Shown here piece after piece: positions 42,469-53,100 of a stretch of 56,744 bases of DNA. The DNA is taken from positions 1-56,744 of the forward strand of contig LUQO01000035.1 in NCBI GenBank assembly GCA_001627865.1. Reading direction: 5' to 3'. The notes below the pieces were generated by a model. That model ran no database searches. It was not told where the DNA came from and was given only the letters and a program-made list of their open reading frames with translations. This DNA is from SAR324 cluster bacterium REDSEA-S27_B3 (lineage in GTDB: Bacteria > SAR324 > NAC60-12). The translations under genes and the position numbers were made by a program. Each line of letters begins with the position of its first letter. Position 1 is the first letter of the stretch.

Positions 42469-42498
42469 TTTGCATTTTTGCAGATTTTCATGTAGTAT
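42469..42498 (+). promoter_or_regulatory. Candidate promoter for the Bax-inhibitor-1 gene
   Basis: TTTGCA (42469-42474) and TAGTAT (42493-42498) are separated by 18 bases, and both match sigma-70 boxes at four or five of six. Transcription would start near 42505, immediately before the hairpin at 42510. Confidence 0.4.
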
Positions 42499-42509
42499 CA
42501 AACCAATAT

Positions 42510-42539
42510 AATTTGGCAACAACGCCGAATTACTTTTTT
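42510..42539 (+). promoter_or_regulatory. Terminator-like hairpin in the Bax-inhibitor-1 leader
   Basis: AATTTGGC (42510-42517) pairs with GCCGAATT (42524-42531, one G-U) around AACAAC, followed by ACTTTTTT. It lies between the candidate promoter and the strong AGGAGGA Shine-Dalgarno sequence of the next gene. An attenuator or RNA-stability element is therefore possible. Confidence 0.4.
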
Positions 42540-42570
42540 AAGATCAATACCATACATTTAGGAGGATATT

Positions 42571-43254
42571 ATGAGACTTGGATCCACAACAACAGTACCT
42601 CGTGGGATTACACCCGCCGCTTCGGTTGCGGTAACTGATCGGCTGGTTTTTATAAAAAAAGTTTACAGCCTGCTCGCACTGTCCATGGTTACTGCAGCAA
42701 TCGGCGCTTATTTAGGTTCCGGCCCGCTGCTGCTTTTAGTGGCGCCGAATATGATGCTGTTCTTTATACTGCAATTTGGACTAATCTTTTTTGCTTCATT
42801 TGCCGCACGTAAACCAGGACTGAACATGGTGGCCCTTTTCAGTTTCACCACTGTTTCAGGTTTAACTCTTGGCCCGCTGCTGTTTCAGGTCGGACCAACT
42901 ATTGCCGCTGAAGCATTTGCTTTGACAGCAATTACATTTGCCGGCTTATCCTTGTATGTCGTCTTCTCTAAAAAGGATTTCAGTTTCATGTCTGGATTCC
43001 TGATGGCCGGGTTGATTGTAATCATAGTGGGAGGCTTGTTGAACATGTTTTTCATAGGCAGCACAATGATGCACTTTGTGATGTCAGGAGCAAGTGTTCT
43101 GCTGTTCAGCGGTTTCATTCTCTATGACACCTCAAACATATTGCGCTACTACGGCACCGACGAGCACGTTTCAGCCACACTGGCATTATATCTCGATGTG
43201 CTCAATCTCTTCATTGCGCTCTTGAGTATTCTTGGCATAATGAGAAATGACTAA
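42571..43254 (+). CDS. Bax inhibitor-1/YccA-family membrane protein
   Basis: A 227-aa protein with seven closely packed hydrophobic segments from about residue 28 to 222. The family pattern LYLDVLNLFIALLSILGI ends it and GFILYDTSNILRYYG carries the conserved acidic residue. Bacterial members include pH-sensitive calcium-leak channels and modulators of the FtsH protease; which applies here is open. AGGAGG lies seven bases before the ATG. A Ca2+ ATPase is also encoded in the window but not nearby. Confidence 0.9.
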   Translation: MRLGSTTTVPRGITPAASVAVTDRLVFIKKVYSLLALSMVTAAIGAYLGSGPLLLLVAPNMMLFFILQFGLIFFASFAARKPGLNMVALFSFTTVSGLTLGPLLFQVGPTIAAEAFALTAITFAGLSLYVVFSKKDFSFMSGFLMAGLIVIIVGGLLNMFFIGSTMMHFVMSGASVLLFSGFILYDTSNILRYYGTDEHVSATLALYLDVLNLFIALLSILGIMRND

Positions 43255-43267
43255 AATCTGAATGATT

Positions 43268-43311
43268 CATGGAGCAGGAACAAGGCATCTGCCTTAAATT
43301 CTTGCTCCATG
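43268..43311 (+). terminator. Large hairpin after the Bax-inhibitor-1 gene
   Basis: A 13-bp outer stem (one G-U) joins CATGGAGCAGGAA (43268-43280) to TTCTTGCTCCATG (43299-43311). An inner stem AAGGC/GCCTT closes on ATCT. No U-tract follows. It begins 13 bases after the stop codon, so it is a likely 3' end or transcript-stabilising structure. Confidence 0.4.
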
Positions 43312-43433
43312 CTTCTGATACTTTCAAGTTTATTCCTCCCCACCTTCTTCCAAAAATAATCCCGTCTAATCCGGTAATTATATCCGATACCGTTTTTCTT
43401 CTGCAAATCCATCGTTCGAGGGATCAAGACTCC

Positions 43434-43468
43434 CCCCTCTCCCTCTGGGAGAGGGCTTGGGGGAGGGG
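43434..43468 (+). repeat. GGGAGAGGG palindromic repeat (widespread intergenic type)
   Basis: CCCTCTCCC (43435-43443) pairs perfectly with GGGAGAGGG (43447-43455) around TCT, and CTTGGGGGAGGGG follows. This is the sequence type that gives chance peptides of the SPLPLGEG kind and recurs between genes of many proteobacteria. It lies between the Bax-inhibitor-1 gene and the 3' end of the selenoprotein gene, at the edge of a region with higher GC. Confidence 0.65.
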
Positions 43469-43552
43469 AAAACTAGAGGTGCATCATTCTTATCAATAAG
43501 TAATATTGCCCGCGCAGAAGGACATCCATTCTCCTGCTTTTGAGGCAAGGTA

Positions 43553-44449
43553 CTATGCCTTTTGTCTCTTGGCCTGTTTCTGCTTTTCGCGACGCTGGCG
43601 TCCAGCTTCAGCAAGTATTTCGCGATTTGAATCATCCACGCGCATGTAGCGGTCACGCCAGAGGTCGTTCTCGCTCTCGTTCCAGACAAACGGGGCCTGC
43701 ACGGTCGTGCGCGGCTGCCATGCTTTTTCCATCAAATCGAAAGCCTCACCAATCACCACCTGCTGCATAGACACATCCCATGGCTTGCCGCAGGGATTTC
43801 CCAACGGAAAATCCACGAACACGAATCTCGGTACTCCACACTCCTCCACGATGTCACGTGCCGAGCCAATGACCACGGTGACGATTCCAGCGACTTCAAG
43901 GTGCCGTGCAACCAGACTCACGGTCTGGTGACAGACTGGTCAAAGCGGTACCAGCAGCACCACATCCACTCCATCCTCCTTACACCAGTTGAGGATCGCT
44001 GGAGCATCGCTTTGGTGGGTCTGACGCTGGCTGTAGGTGGTGGGCACTCCGTAAAACCGAGACGAAATTTTCCCAATACGTCCTGATTGCCGAAGTTCCT
44101 GCAGACGATGCAGAGGCAGGTAAGTATCAAGGTCATCAGTATGCGTCGAGTCCTTGTCCCATTCCATGTCCATGGTGTAAAGTACGTCCGGGATCGGAAC
44201 TGAAGGTTCGGCGTAGGGTTTTTTGACAGGTTTCGTCTGACTTTCGGGCAGGTTCTGCCAATTTGCCGGCAGGGTGGCCGTGGTCACCACCCCAACGGTG
44301 CAGTCCGACAGCGTTTTGGTGAGCGACGTGAAAGGCACGTCATGGTGATAGGGCCACTGGTACGGTTGAGTGTAGCCGTGGGCCGCGTAATACTCGCGGG
44401 ATTTATCAATATAGCTCACAAAGGAGCGATGGGCACGTCTATCGGGCAT
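43553..44449 (-). CDS. Selenoprotein of the glycine/sarcosine/betaine/D-proline reductase selenoprotein-B family (in-frame UGA = Sec170)
   Basis: A 298-aa protein if the TGA at 43942-43940 is read as selenocysteine. The frame before it ends GVDVVLLVPL and the frame after it continues PVCHQTVSLVARHLE without a shift, giving a U-x-x-C redox pair (Sec170, Cys173). The stretch SARDIVEECGVPRFVF and FPLGNPCGKPWD is that of GrdB/PrdB-like proteins. The N-terminus FVSYIDKSREYYAAHGY is also typical. The ATG at 44449 has GGAG six bases upstream. An ATG at 44482 is possible but would add 11 non-homologous residues. A hairpin follows the TGA (separate entry). GC is visibly higher than in the neighbours. 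The substrate is unknown, and no selA, selB or selC is in the window. Confidence 0.85.
43911..43929 (-). promoter_or_regulatory. Candidate bacterial SECIS hairpin
   Basis: On the minus strand ACCAGAC and GTCTGGT form a perfect 7-bp stem with loop CGTGA. The stem begins 11 bases after the UGA and the loop about 17 bases after it. The loop has a G in its first two positions. Both agree with the published bacterial SECIS model (apical loop 16-37 bases from UGA, G near its 5' side), which recruits SelB with Sec-tRNA. Confidence 0.7.
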
Positions 44450-44509
44450 GGTGTTCTCCGAAGATGGTACAGGGGAAATCAAGCAGTCGCTGCAATAAGC
44501 AGCAGTATC

Positions 44510-45223
44510 TTAATAACCATAGTATCCTCCTTTAGATTCGATCTTGATACTACCATCTGGATTTACGAAAGGCGGGACACGCCCCACCAGTTCTTCCAGC
44601 ATGATCAGTTCCTGGTCAGAATGATTGTACACAAACGCCGGCCTGATTGTCTTTTTTGCAGCCCAAATGAAACGGGGAGCGTCGTGATGCTCTGCAGTGA
44701 CGGTTTCTGTGACGTCCGGAGCTTCCTTGACCTGCAAATGTGAAGTTCCGTAACATGTACAAATGTAAGTTTTCTCAGTATCTACCTCCAGATATGCTCC
44801 CGTTCCCTTTATGCCAATAATGGCAACAGGAGTTCTCAATCTGCGGTTACCTTTAGCGAAGACAGAAAGAACCCCGCCTGTGTTCAGTTCAAATCCGGAG
44901 ATTTCGTTGGGATTGGATTTTGCCGGAATCAATGATAGCTGACTGTTTTTTCGCAATAGAAAGGCATTTTTTCCTACCACAAACAAGGCTGTGCTTGCTG
45001 GCCCGGTGCTAAGGTTGGAGTCGTTAGTGATTTTATGCTCAGCAATATTTTTAGAGCTAACAGGTTTTCCGTTTATTTTAACATCACCTGTTACTTTTCT
45101 GAGTCCTCCGAGTATAATGAGTGTGCTGCAACCGCCCAATATATAACTGAGTGCCCCCATTGCTCCCATTGAAACAAGCAAAGACAGCATCTCCCGCCTT
45201 TGGAAAAGATCCCTTTTGCTCAT
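44510..45223 (-). CDS. FecR-domain lipoprotein
   Basis: A 237-aa protein. The N-terminus has twin arginines and a hydrophobic run ending in a lipobox-like LGGC (QRREMLSLLVSMGAMG...GGCS), so it is probably exported and lipidated. Residues about 45-170 fit the FecR fold (LSTGPASTALFVVG, LLRKNSQLSLI, TPVAIIGIKGTGAYLEV). A CTCYG motif follows. FecR-like domains act in envelope signalling or iron uptake, but no sigma factor or receptor gene is near. It is transcribed toward the selenoprotein gene 60 bases away, so they may form one unit. Confidence 0.75.
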   Translation of the reverse strand: MSKRDLFQRREMLSLLVSMGAMGALSYILGGCSTLIILGGLRKVTGDVKINGKPVSSKNIAEHKITNDSNLSTGPASTALFVVGKNAFLLRKNSQLSLIPAKSNPNEISGFELNTGGVLSVFAKGNRRLRTPVAIIGIKGTGAYLEVDTEKTYICTCYGTSHLQVKEAPDVTETVTAEHHDAPRFIWAAKKTIRPAFVYNHSDQELIMLEELVGRVPPFVNPDGSIKIESKGGYYGY

Positions 45224-45623
45224 GCTTGCTTTTGATCAGGATTAAGTTTTTTTTAATAATAATGATGTAAATGTAAAAAATTGACACTCCCGCGAAAGTT
45301 GATCCGTACATGAAAAAGTTAATTTTGACATTAAGAATCTGATTCATTTAAACGGGATTTATCCGCTGTCATTTCGCGAAGAAAAGGAAGGATCCTGTAT
45401 ATCTGTGGGCAAACAGTCTCTGCAAAAAAGATTAAAATTTCGGAAGAAGTAAATACAAAAGAGAAATGATGCAAAAAAATAAAAAAATTGCTTGCTTTCA
45501 AATATATATAGTGTCATACTGAGGAGTTAGATTTGATTGAACCGATTAAACGGTGACTAAAATCGAAACTCCCTCCACAAGAGCTTTGTCAATTATCCAC
45601 ATGCGGCATGTTTACAAAAAAAT

Positions 45624-45661
45624 CACCAAATTTTTTCCAAAAATAGGAAAAAATATTGGTG
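45624..45661 (+). other. Imperfect hairpin upstream of rpoB
   Basis: CACCAA (45624-45629) pairs with TTGGTG (45656-45661), and TTTTTTCC (45631-45638) pairs with GGAAAAAA (45646-45653) around AAAAATA. A single mismatched or bulged region separates the helices. About 40 bases on, a perfect 13-base palindrome CAGTCC-A-GGACTG (45702-45714) occurs. The 595-base gap (45224-45818) contains no gene that I can support; a TTGACA at 45325-45330 could belong to a promoter. A regulatory leader for rpoBC is likely. Confidence 0.4.
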
Positions 45662-45818
45662 CATTTCTGCGTGGAAAAAACAGATAAAGCTATAAATTGC
45701 GCAGTCCAGGACTGAGCGGCAAAACTATTCTGCGGGAATTTTTTCTCAATTGAAAGTCGGTTTTGATAATTTTACTACAGAACAAAACAAGCAACAACCC
45801 TAGCCATAGTCAGTTAAT

Positions 45819-48800
45819 ATGCCTTCAAATTTAGAAAATCGCCATCGTATTCGTCGATCTTTCGGCAGTCTTACTGCCCCGATCAAAGTTCCACATTTGT
45901 TGAAAGTACAATTGGATTCCTTTGAGCGCTTTCTGCAACGTGAAGTTCCACCGGACCAGCGAGAGGACAAAGGACTTGAAGCTGTATTCCGTTCTGTCTT
46001 TCCTGTTTCTGATTTCAGCGGCTCATCCACCCTTGAATTTGTGCATTACCGCCTCGGTGATCCAAAATATTCTGTTGAAGAATGCCGGGTACGTGGAGTG
46101 ACATACGCTTGTCCGGTCAGGGCTGCATTGCGTCTGATTGTCTGGGAAAAGGACACGGATTCAGATGTAAAGCATATTCGGGACATTAAGGAGCAGGATA
46201 TTTATTTAGGTGAATTGCCACTGATGACACCCACAGGATCTTTTATCATAAATGGAACAGAGCGGGTGATTGTCAGTCAGATGCATAAAAGCCCCGGTGT
46301 TGTTTTCACTCATGATAAGGGAAAAAGTCACTCCAGCGGAAAACTGCTCTATTCCGCACGTGTGATTCCGCAACGCGGTTCCTGGCTTGATTTTGAGTTT
46401 GACGCAAAAGATGTGCTTTATGTGCGTATCGACCGGCGTCGTAAATTTCATGCTACAATTCTGCTGAGAGCTTTAGGTTTTACTGAAGATCAACTCCTGG
46501 ATTATTTCTATCAGTTTGAAAAGATTGATTTAAGTGAAGTTAAGGCGGGTCTGGATCCGGATGCGCAAGCATATTATCGCATTATGGATGAAGAAATTAT
46601 TCTGGAACAGCGCCTACAGAAGCCAATCACCGATCCAAAAACCGGTGAGGTTTTAGTCAAACCCGGACAACGTATCAATAAGCGTCTGTTAAAAAAACTT
46701 CAGAAAGCCAAAGTCAAACGGCTTGAAGTGACTCTCAATGAATTGAAAGGACGTATTGTAGCGCAAACTATTTACAAAGAAGATGAAGTCCTGATTCCAT
46801 GCAATACCCCTTTAACAGCAGAGCTGTTGACAAAACTGGTGGAAAACGGCATCACCGAAGTTGATCTTCTATACATTGGCACTCAAAACGTTGGTTCATC
46901 TCTTCGTGACACCCTGGAACTGGATAAAGTAAGTTCTCCGGAACAATCTTTGATTGAACTCTACAAAAAGATGAAGCCGGGTGACCCTCCAACTTTGGAA
47001 GCAGCACATTTAATGCTGCAGAATTTTTTCTTCAAAAATGAACGCTACAGTCTTTCTAAAGTCGGAAGATTAAAGATAAATAAAAAACTGCTGCTAAATG
47101 ACCCGCTGGATAATACGGTGCTTACTGAGGAGGATATTCTAAAGACCGTAAAATATCTGCTTGAATTAAAAGGTGGTCACCCAAACAGGATGATAGACGA
47201 CATTGACCATCTGGGCAACCGAAGAGTCCGTAGTGTAGGAGAACTCCTGGAAACACAGTTCCGAATTGGACTGGTACGCATGGAGCGTACGATCAAGGAA
47301 CGGATGTCTTTACAGGATTCTGAAACCATGATGCTCCATGATATTGTTAACGCGAAGCCTGTGGCCGGTGCAATTCATGAATTTTTTGGCAGCAGTCAGC
47401 TTTCACAATTCATGGACCAGACTAATCCGCTTTCAGAAATTACACATAAACGCCGCTTGAGCGCTTTAGGTCCTGGAGGCTTAACAAGGGAACGCGCAGG
47501 TTTCGATGTACGTGATGTGCATTCTTCTCACTACGGCAGGATTTGTCCGATCGAAACTCCGGAAGGTCCAAATATAGGTCTGATTGCTTCGCTTGCCACT
47601 TTCGGTAGAGTGAATGAATTTGGTTTCATTGAGACACCTTACCTGAAAGTGGAAAACGGCAAGGTAACAAACAAAGTTGAATACCTTACTGCGATCGAAG
47701 AGGAAAAATTCAGTATTGCTCAGGCCAACGCCAAACTGGACAACAAAAAGGCTTTTGTTAATGATTTCATTACCTCCAGAGTCGGCAGTGAATTCAGCAT
47801 GGTTTTAAAGGAAAATATCGATTACATAGACATTTCTCCACGGCAGTTAGTTTCTGTTGCAGCAGCAATGATACCTTTCCTTGAGCATGATGACGCGAAT
47901 CGCGCCCTGATGGGATCAAACATGCAGCGTCAGGGAGTACCACTGGTTAAGCCCAAAGCTCCGCTTGTTGGAACAGGCATGGAACATCAAGTAGCACTTG
48001 ATTCCGGAAGCTGTGTTGTAGCAAGCCGTTCCGGAGTTGTTGATAATGTTGACGCAGGAAGAGTGGTGATACAGGCTGATGTTGATTTATCCAGTGAAGA
48101 CTCTATTGTGCCGGCTAATGTTGACATATATCACCTGATAAAATACCGCCGATCAAATCAAAACACCTGTATCAATCAGCGTCCGCTGGTAAAAATTGGA
48201 GACCGAATTGAAGCCGGTGATGTTATTGCTGACGGATCCTGTACAGAGAATGGAGAATTGGCTCTTGGCCAGAACATCAATATCGCATTCATGCCATGGC
48301 GCGGATACAACTTTGAGGATTCAATCATGGTCTCACAGCGCCTGCTGCATGAAGATACCTTTACATCTGTGCATATAGATGTTCTTGATACTGTTGCCCG
48401 CGACACAAAATTAGGCAAAGAAGAAATCACAAGAGATATTCCAAATGTAAGTGAAGAAGCCCTGAAAAATCTTGATGACAGCGGCATTATCGCTGTTGGT
48501 ACCAGTGTCAAATCACATGATATTTTGGTAGGTAAAGTAACTCCGAAAGGGGAATCACAACTTAATCCGGAAGAGAAACTTCTTCGGGCAATTTTTGGTG
48601 AAAAAGCCGGAGACGTCAGGGATACATCATTACGTGTTCCTCAGGGAGTTGATGGAGTAGTGACGGATGTCGTGGTCTTTAATCGTGAAGGAGTTGAACG
48701 CGATGACCGTACCCGACAGATTGAGCAGGAACTGCTGGCACGCTATGAAAAAGACCACTATGACGAAATACGCATAGTACACAGTAACCTTGTCAATCGT

Positions 48801-50090
48801 ATTCTTTCTGTTGCTGAGAAAAAACCTCTTGCTGCTGATGTGCTTTCCGTCCAGGGAGAAGTGCTTGCAAAAAAAGGCACAAAAATATCTCAGGAAGTAC
48901 TCAAAGAAATTCCGCTGAAATCTACAGACGGAATCCAGGTGACTGATAAAAATATTAACTTCAAAATTGTAACATTTGTGCGAAATGCCTTGCAACAAAT
49001 GTACTTACTGGAAAATGTTTATCAGGATCGCTGTGAAAAGGTTTCAAAGGGAGACGACCTCCCGCCGGGTGTAATCCGCATGATAAAAGTCTATATCGCA
49101 ATCAAGCGGAAACTTTCCGTGGGTGACAAAATGGCAGGACGTCACGGCAACAAAGGTGTGGTTTCCACCGTGCAGCCAATTGAAAATATGCCTTACATGG
49201 AGGATGGAACTCCTGTTGACATTGTACTCAATCCTCTTGGTGTTCCATCACGTATGAATGTCGGACAGGTGCTTGAAACACATCTCGGCCGCGTCGCAAA
49301 GGGCTTAGGCAAGAAGATTCAGGAGTTTCTGGAGAAGAATAATCCTGCTGCCGAAATCAGACGCTTTCTGAAAAAAGCCTATGAATGTCCTGTAGCCCAG
49401 AAACATTTCGACTCAATGGATGATCAAACGTTTTTGGAGTTTGTAAACAAATACAAGCCTGGTATTCACATGGCCACACCAGTATTTGATGGAGCAAAAG
49501 AATCGGATATCCAAAAAATGGCAGAAATGGCCGGTTTATCTAAATCCGGCCAGGTATGGCTTTATGACGGCATGACAGGAGAGCGCTTCAGTCAGAAGGT
49601 AACTGTCGGTTATGCTTACATAATGAAGCTGCATCACCTCGTGGATGAAAAAATTCATGCCCGGTCAATCGGTCCATATTCATTGGTTACACAGCAGCCT
49701 CTGGGCGGTAAAGCGCAATTCGGAGGTCAGCGTTTCGGAGAAATGGAAGTCTGGGCTCTGGAAGCTTATGGCGCCGCCTACACATTGCAGGAGTTACTTA
49801 CAGTTAAGTCTGATGACGTGTATGGACGTAACAAGATTTATGAGTCGATTGTCAAAGGACGGCATCAATTGGATACAGGACTGCCGGAATCATTCAAGGT
49901 TCTAATCAGTGAACTGAAAAGTTTATGTCTGAACATTGAATTGCTGCAAAAAACAGATGACGAAGAAGAAGAAAGCATTGATGAAATGGAAGACACTCTG
50001 GAAGGAGAAGATGTCAGCGGTGCTTTAGCTGTTGCAGAAAAAACTGGAGCTGACGCTGAAGAACTTGAAAAGATTGCAGTAACAGCATAG
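45819..50090 (+). CDS. rpoB: RNA polymerase beta subunit
   Basis: A 1423-aa protein with the full RpoB layout. The N-terminus is [24 protein letters not shown]. The rifampicin region is around 520-570 ([33 protein letters not shown]), and [12 protein letters not shown] holds catalytic-centre contacts. The C-terminus is acidic ([17 protein letters not shown]). It is slightly longer than E. coli RpoB (1342). There is no convincing Shine-Dalgarno sequence. rplJ/rplL, which usually precede rpoB, are absent; a FecR-lipoprotein gene and a 595-base gap take their place. Confidence 0.98.
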   Translation: MPSNLENRHRIRRSFGSLTAPIKVPHLLKVQLDSFERFLQREVPPDQREDKGLEAVFRSVFPVSDFSGSSTLEFVHYRLGDPKYSVEECRVRGVTYACPVRAALRLIVWEKDTDSDVKHIRDIKEQDIYLGELPLMTPTGSFIINGTERVIVSQMHKSPGVVFTHDKGKSHSSGKLLYSARVIPQRGSWLDFEFDAKDVLYVRIDRRRKFHATILLRALGFTEDQLLDYFYQFEKIDLSEVKAGLDPDAQAYYRIMDEEIILEQRLQKPITDPKTGEVLVKPGQRINKRLLKKLQKAKVKRLEVTLNELKGRIVAQTIYKEDEVLIPCNTPLTAELLTKLVENGITEVDLLYIGTQNVGSSLRDTLELDKVSSPEQSLIELYKKMKPGDPPTLEAAHLMLQNFFFKNERYSLSKVGRLKINKKLLLNDPLDNTVLTEEDILKTVKYLLELKGGHPNRMIDDIDHLGNRRVRSVGELLETQFRIGLVRMERTIKERMSLQDSETMMLHDIVNAKPVAGAIHEFFGSSQLSQFMDQTNPLSEITHKRRLSALGPGGLTRERAGFDVRDVHSSHYGRICPIETPEGPNIGLIASLATFGRVNEFGFIETPYLKVENGKVTNKVEYLTAIEEEKFSIAQANAKLDNKKAFVNDFITSRVGSEFSMVLKENIDYIDISPRQLVSVAAAMIPFLEHDDANRALMGSNMQRQGVPLVKPKAPLVGTGMEHQVALDSGSCVVASRSGVVDNVDAGRVVIQADVDLSSEDSIVPANVDIYHLIKYRRSNQNTCINQRPLVKIGDRIEAGDVIADGSCTENGELALGQNINIAFMPWRGYNFEDSIMVSQRLLHEDTFTSVHIDVLDTVARDTKLGKEEITRDIPNVSEEALKNLDDSGIIAVGTSVKSHDILVGKVTPKGESQLNPEEKLLRAIFGEKAGDVRDTSLRVPQGVDGVVTDVVVFNREGVERDDRTRQIEQELLARYEKDHYDEIRIVHSNLVNRILSVAEKKPLAADVLSVQGEVLAKKGTKISQEVLKEIPLKSTDGIQVTDKNINFKIVTFVRNALQQMYLLENVYQDRCEKVSKGDDLPPGVIRMIKVYIAIKRKLSVGDKMAGRHGNKGVVSTVQPIENMPYMEDGTPVDIVLNPLGVPSRMNVGQVLETHLGRVAKGLGKKIQEFLEKNNPAAEIRRFLKKAYECPVAQKHFDSMDDQTFLEFVNKYKPGIHMATPVFDGAKESDIQKMAEMAGLSKSGQVWLYDGMTGERFSQKVTVGYAYIMKLHHLVDEKIHARSIGPYSLVTQQPLGGKAQFGGQRFGEMEVWALEAYGAAYTLQELLTVKSDDVYGRNKIYESIVKGRHQLDTGLPESFKVLISELKSLCLNIELLQKTDDEEEESIDEMEDTLEGEDVSGALAVAEKTGADAEELEKIAVTA

Positions 50091-50132
50091 TCACCTTGAG
50101 ATAAACCAAAAACCATCTAGCATCAATTAAAC

Positions 50133-53100
50133 ATGGCATTTAGAGATTTATTTGAAATTGCAGAAAATCCGAATATTTACTCAGCTGTACGGATCAAAAT
50201 TGCCACCTCAGATGAGGTGACTTCATGGTCACATGGAGAAGTAAGGACATCAGAAACAATTAATTACCGTACTTTTAAACCGGAACGTGATGGTTTGTTT
50301 TGTGGCAAAATTTTTGGTCCTGTTCATGATTATGAGTGCATCTGCGGAAAATACAAACGTATGAAACATAGGGGAATTACCTGTGAAAAATGCGGTGTTG
50401 AAGTAATTGAATCCAAGGTGCGCAGGGACAGGATGGGAAATATCAAACTTGCATGTCCAGTCTCTCACGTTTGGTTCCTTAAAGGAGTCCCCAGCCGTAT
50501 CGCAACCATTCTTGATATGATGCTGAGAGACCTGGAACGTGTGCTTTATTTTGACGCATACATTGTGCTTGATCCGGGAGATTCTGATCGTGAACCACTG
50601 GAACTGGTAGAAGAAAATGAATATCGTGAACTGGAAGAGAACCATCCGGATTTGAAATTGGGTATGGGTGCAGAAGCTGTGCAGACGCTTTTGAGACGTA
50701 TTGATCTGGAAGAGCTTGAAAAACAGCTTCAAATAGATATGCGTGAAGTTAATTCCGAGACACGCCGTAAGCGGATCGCAAAAAGACTTAATGTAATTAG
50801 CTCCCTGCTTAAGTCAGGAAATGCTGTTGACTCAATGATCATTGATAATTTGCCGGTGCTTCCTCCTGAGCTGCGTCCTTTGGTACCCCTTGAAGGAGGA
50901 CGTTTTGCAACAAGTGACCTTAATGATTTGTACCGCCGTGTTATTCACAGAAACAATCGTCTCAAACGCCTTATTGAACTGCGTGCACCTGGAATTATTG
51001 TTAAAAATGAAAAGCGAATGTTACAGGAATCTGTGGACGCGCTTTTCGACAATGGCCGCCGCGGACGTCCGATGGTAGGTTCCAACAAAAGGCCGCTCAA
51101 GTCCATTAGTGATATGCTTAAGGGAAAGCAGGGACGTTTCCGTCAAAATCTGCTTGGAAAACGTGTCGATTACTCCGGACGTACTGTGATTGTGGTTGGA
51201 CCAGAATTGAAACTGCATCAATGCGGTCTGCCAAAAAAGATGGCTCTAGAGCTTTTCAAGCCCTTCATTTTTCATAAATTGATCGATTACCAGGAAATTC
51301 ATACAATAAAAAATGCCAAGAAAGTACTGGAGGAAAATCCTCCTGAAGTCTGGGCCATCCTTGAAGAAGTTGTCAGAGAACATCCTGTTTTACTTAACCG
51401 TGCGCCAACTCTTCACCGACTTGGTATCCAGGCATTCGAGCCAATTTTGATTGAAGGAAAAGCTATCCAGCTTCATCCGCTTGTTTGTACCGCATTCAAT
51501 GCAGACTTTGACGGTGACCAAATGGCGGTTCATGTCCCACTTTCAGTGGAAGCACAACTGGAATCAAAAATCCTGATGATGTCCACCAACAATGTGCTGT
51601 CTCCCGCAAATGGAAAACCAGTGATGACCCCTACTCAGGACATGGTGCTGGGGCTGTACTGGATTACAAGGGAGCATCAAGGAGCACTTGGTGAAGGAAA
51701 AATTTTCTCGAACCGTGAAGAAGTGCAAACAGCCTATGATCACAGCCGAGTGGATTTGCATGCAAAAATAAAAGTTCGTTTGGAAACAAACAATATAAAC
51801 CAAACTGTTTCACAAAGTGAAAATCCTGCTCACAAAAAACCAATAATTGAATCCACAGTTGGACGGGTGTTGCTTTCCATGGTTGTGCCCGAAGAGGTGC
51901 CATTTGAATCAGTGAATATGCATCTCAAGAAAAAACATATGGCTGAACTTGTGGATGAGTCATACCGTAAGGCCGGCAGCATTAAAACTGTGAAAATGTT
52001 GGATGATCTGAAAAACATGGGTTATGCCTATGCCACGAAAGCCGGATTTTCTATCGGAATGGACGATATGGTTATCCCTGAAGAAAAGGAAGGACAATTA
52101 CGTAAAGCGCAAACTGATGTCAATACAATCAACATGCAGCACCAGGACGGTTTAATTACAGATGGTGAACGATACAACCAGGTGATTGACATTTGGGCAC
52201 GTACTACCGAGAAAATTGCTGAAAAAATGTCTGCCGGACTTTCTGATGAAATCATTGATGAGGAGGGAGTTCACAAAGTAAATTCGATCTTTATGATGGC
52301 AGATTCAGGCGCTCGTGGAAGCAACCAGCAAATGAAACAGCTGGCAGGCATGCGTGGTTTGATGGCAAAGCCTTCCGGAGAGATTATTGAAACTCCCATA
52401 CATGCGAATTTTCGCGAAGGTCTTAACGTGCTGGAATATTTTATTTCTACACATGGCGCAAGAAAAGGATTGGCTGATACCGCATTGAAAACAGCAAATT
52501 CCGGATATCTGACAAGACGTCTGGTGGATGTCTCCCAGGATAGTGTCGTATTGGAGGAAGACTGCGGTACGCTGGATGGTATTGAAATGACTGCCCTGAT
52601 AGAGTCCGGAGAAATCATTGAACCTCTTGGTGACCGCATTTTAGGTCGTGTTTTGCTTGAAGATGTGATTGATCCTGATTCTGAATTTGAAATACTGATT
52701 CCTGCAGGAACACTGATCAGTGAGACAGAAAAAAATGCAATAGAAAATTCCAGGATCGAAAAAGTACAAATTCGTTCCCCACTGACTTGCATGACGGAAA
52801 AGGGAGTCTGCAGACTTTGTTATGGACGTGATTTATGCCATGGTGATTTAGTAAATTTAGGCGAAACCGTTGGTGTAATTGCCGCTCAAAGTATCGGTGA
52901 GCCAGGAACACAGCTGACAATGCGCACATTCCATATAGGTGGAACTGCCAGCAGATCGGCAGAACAGAATAAGTGGGAAGCCGGTTTCAGCGGAGTTCTT
53001 CGTTTTGATGATCTTAAAGAAGTTAAAAACCGCGAAGGTAATATAGCCATCCTCGGGCGTCGCGGTGAAGCGGTGATTGTTGAGGGAGACAAAACAATAA

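Noticed and set aside
43378..43689. 103-codon minus-strand frame overlapping the selenoprotein 3' end
   Set aside because: Its C-terminal part translates the GGGAGAGGG repeat (PSPKPSPRGRG), and the rest is the wrong frame of the selenoprotein gene.
43940..43942. Reading the TGA as a true stop, making a pseudogene
   Set aside because: No frameshift or other lesion, family conservation continues in phase on both sides, and a SECIS-like hairpin follows at the right distance.
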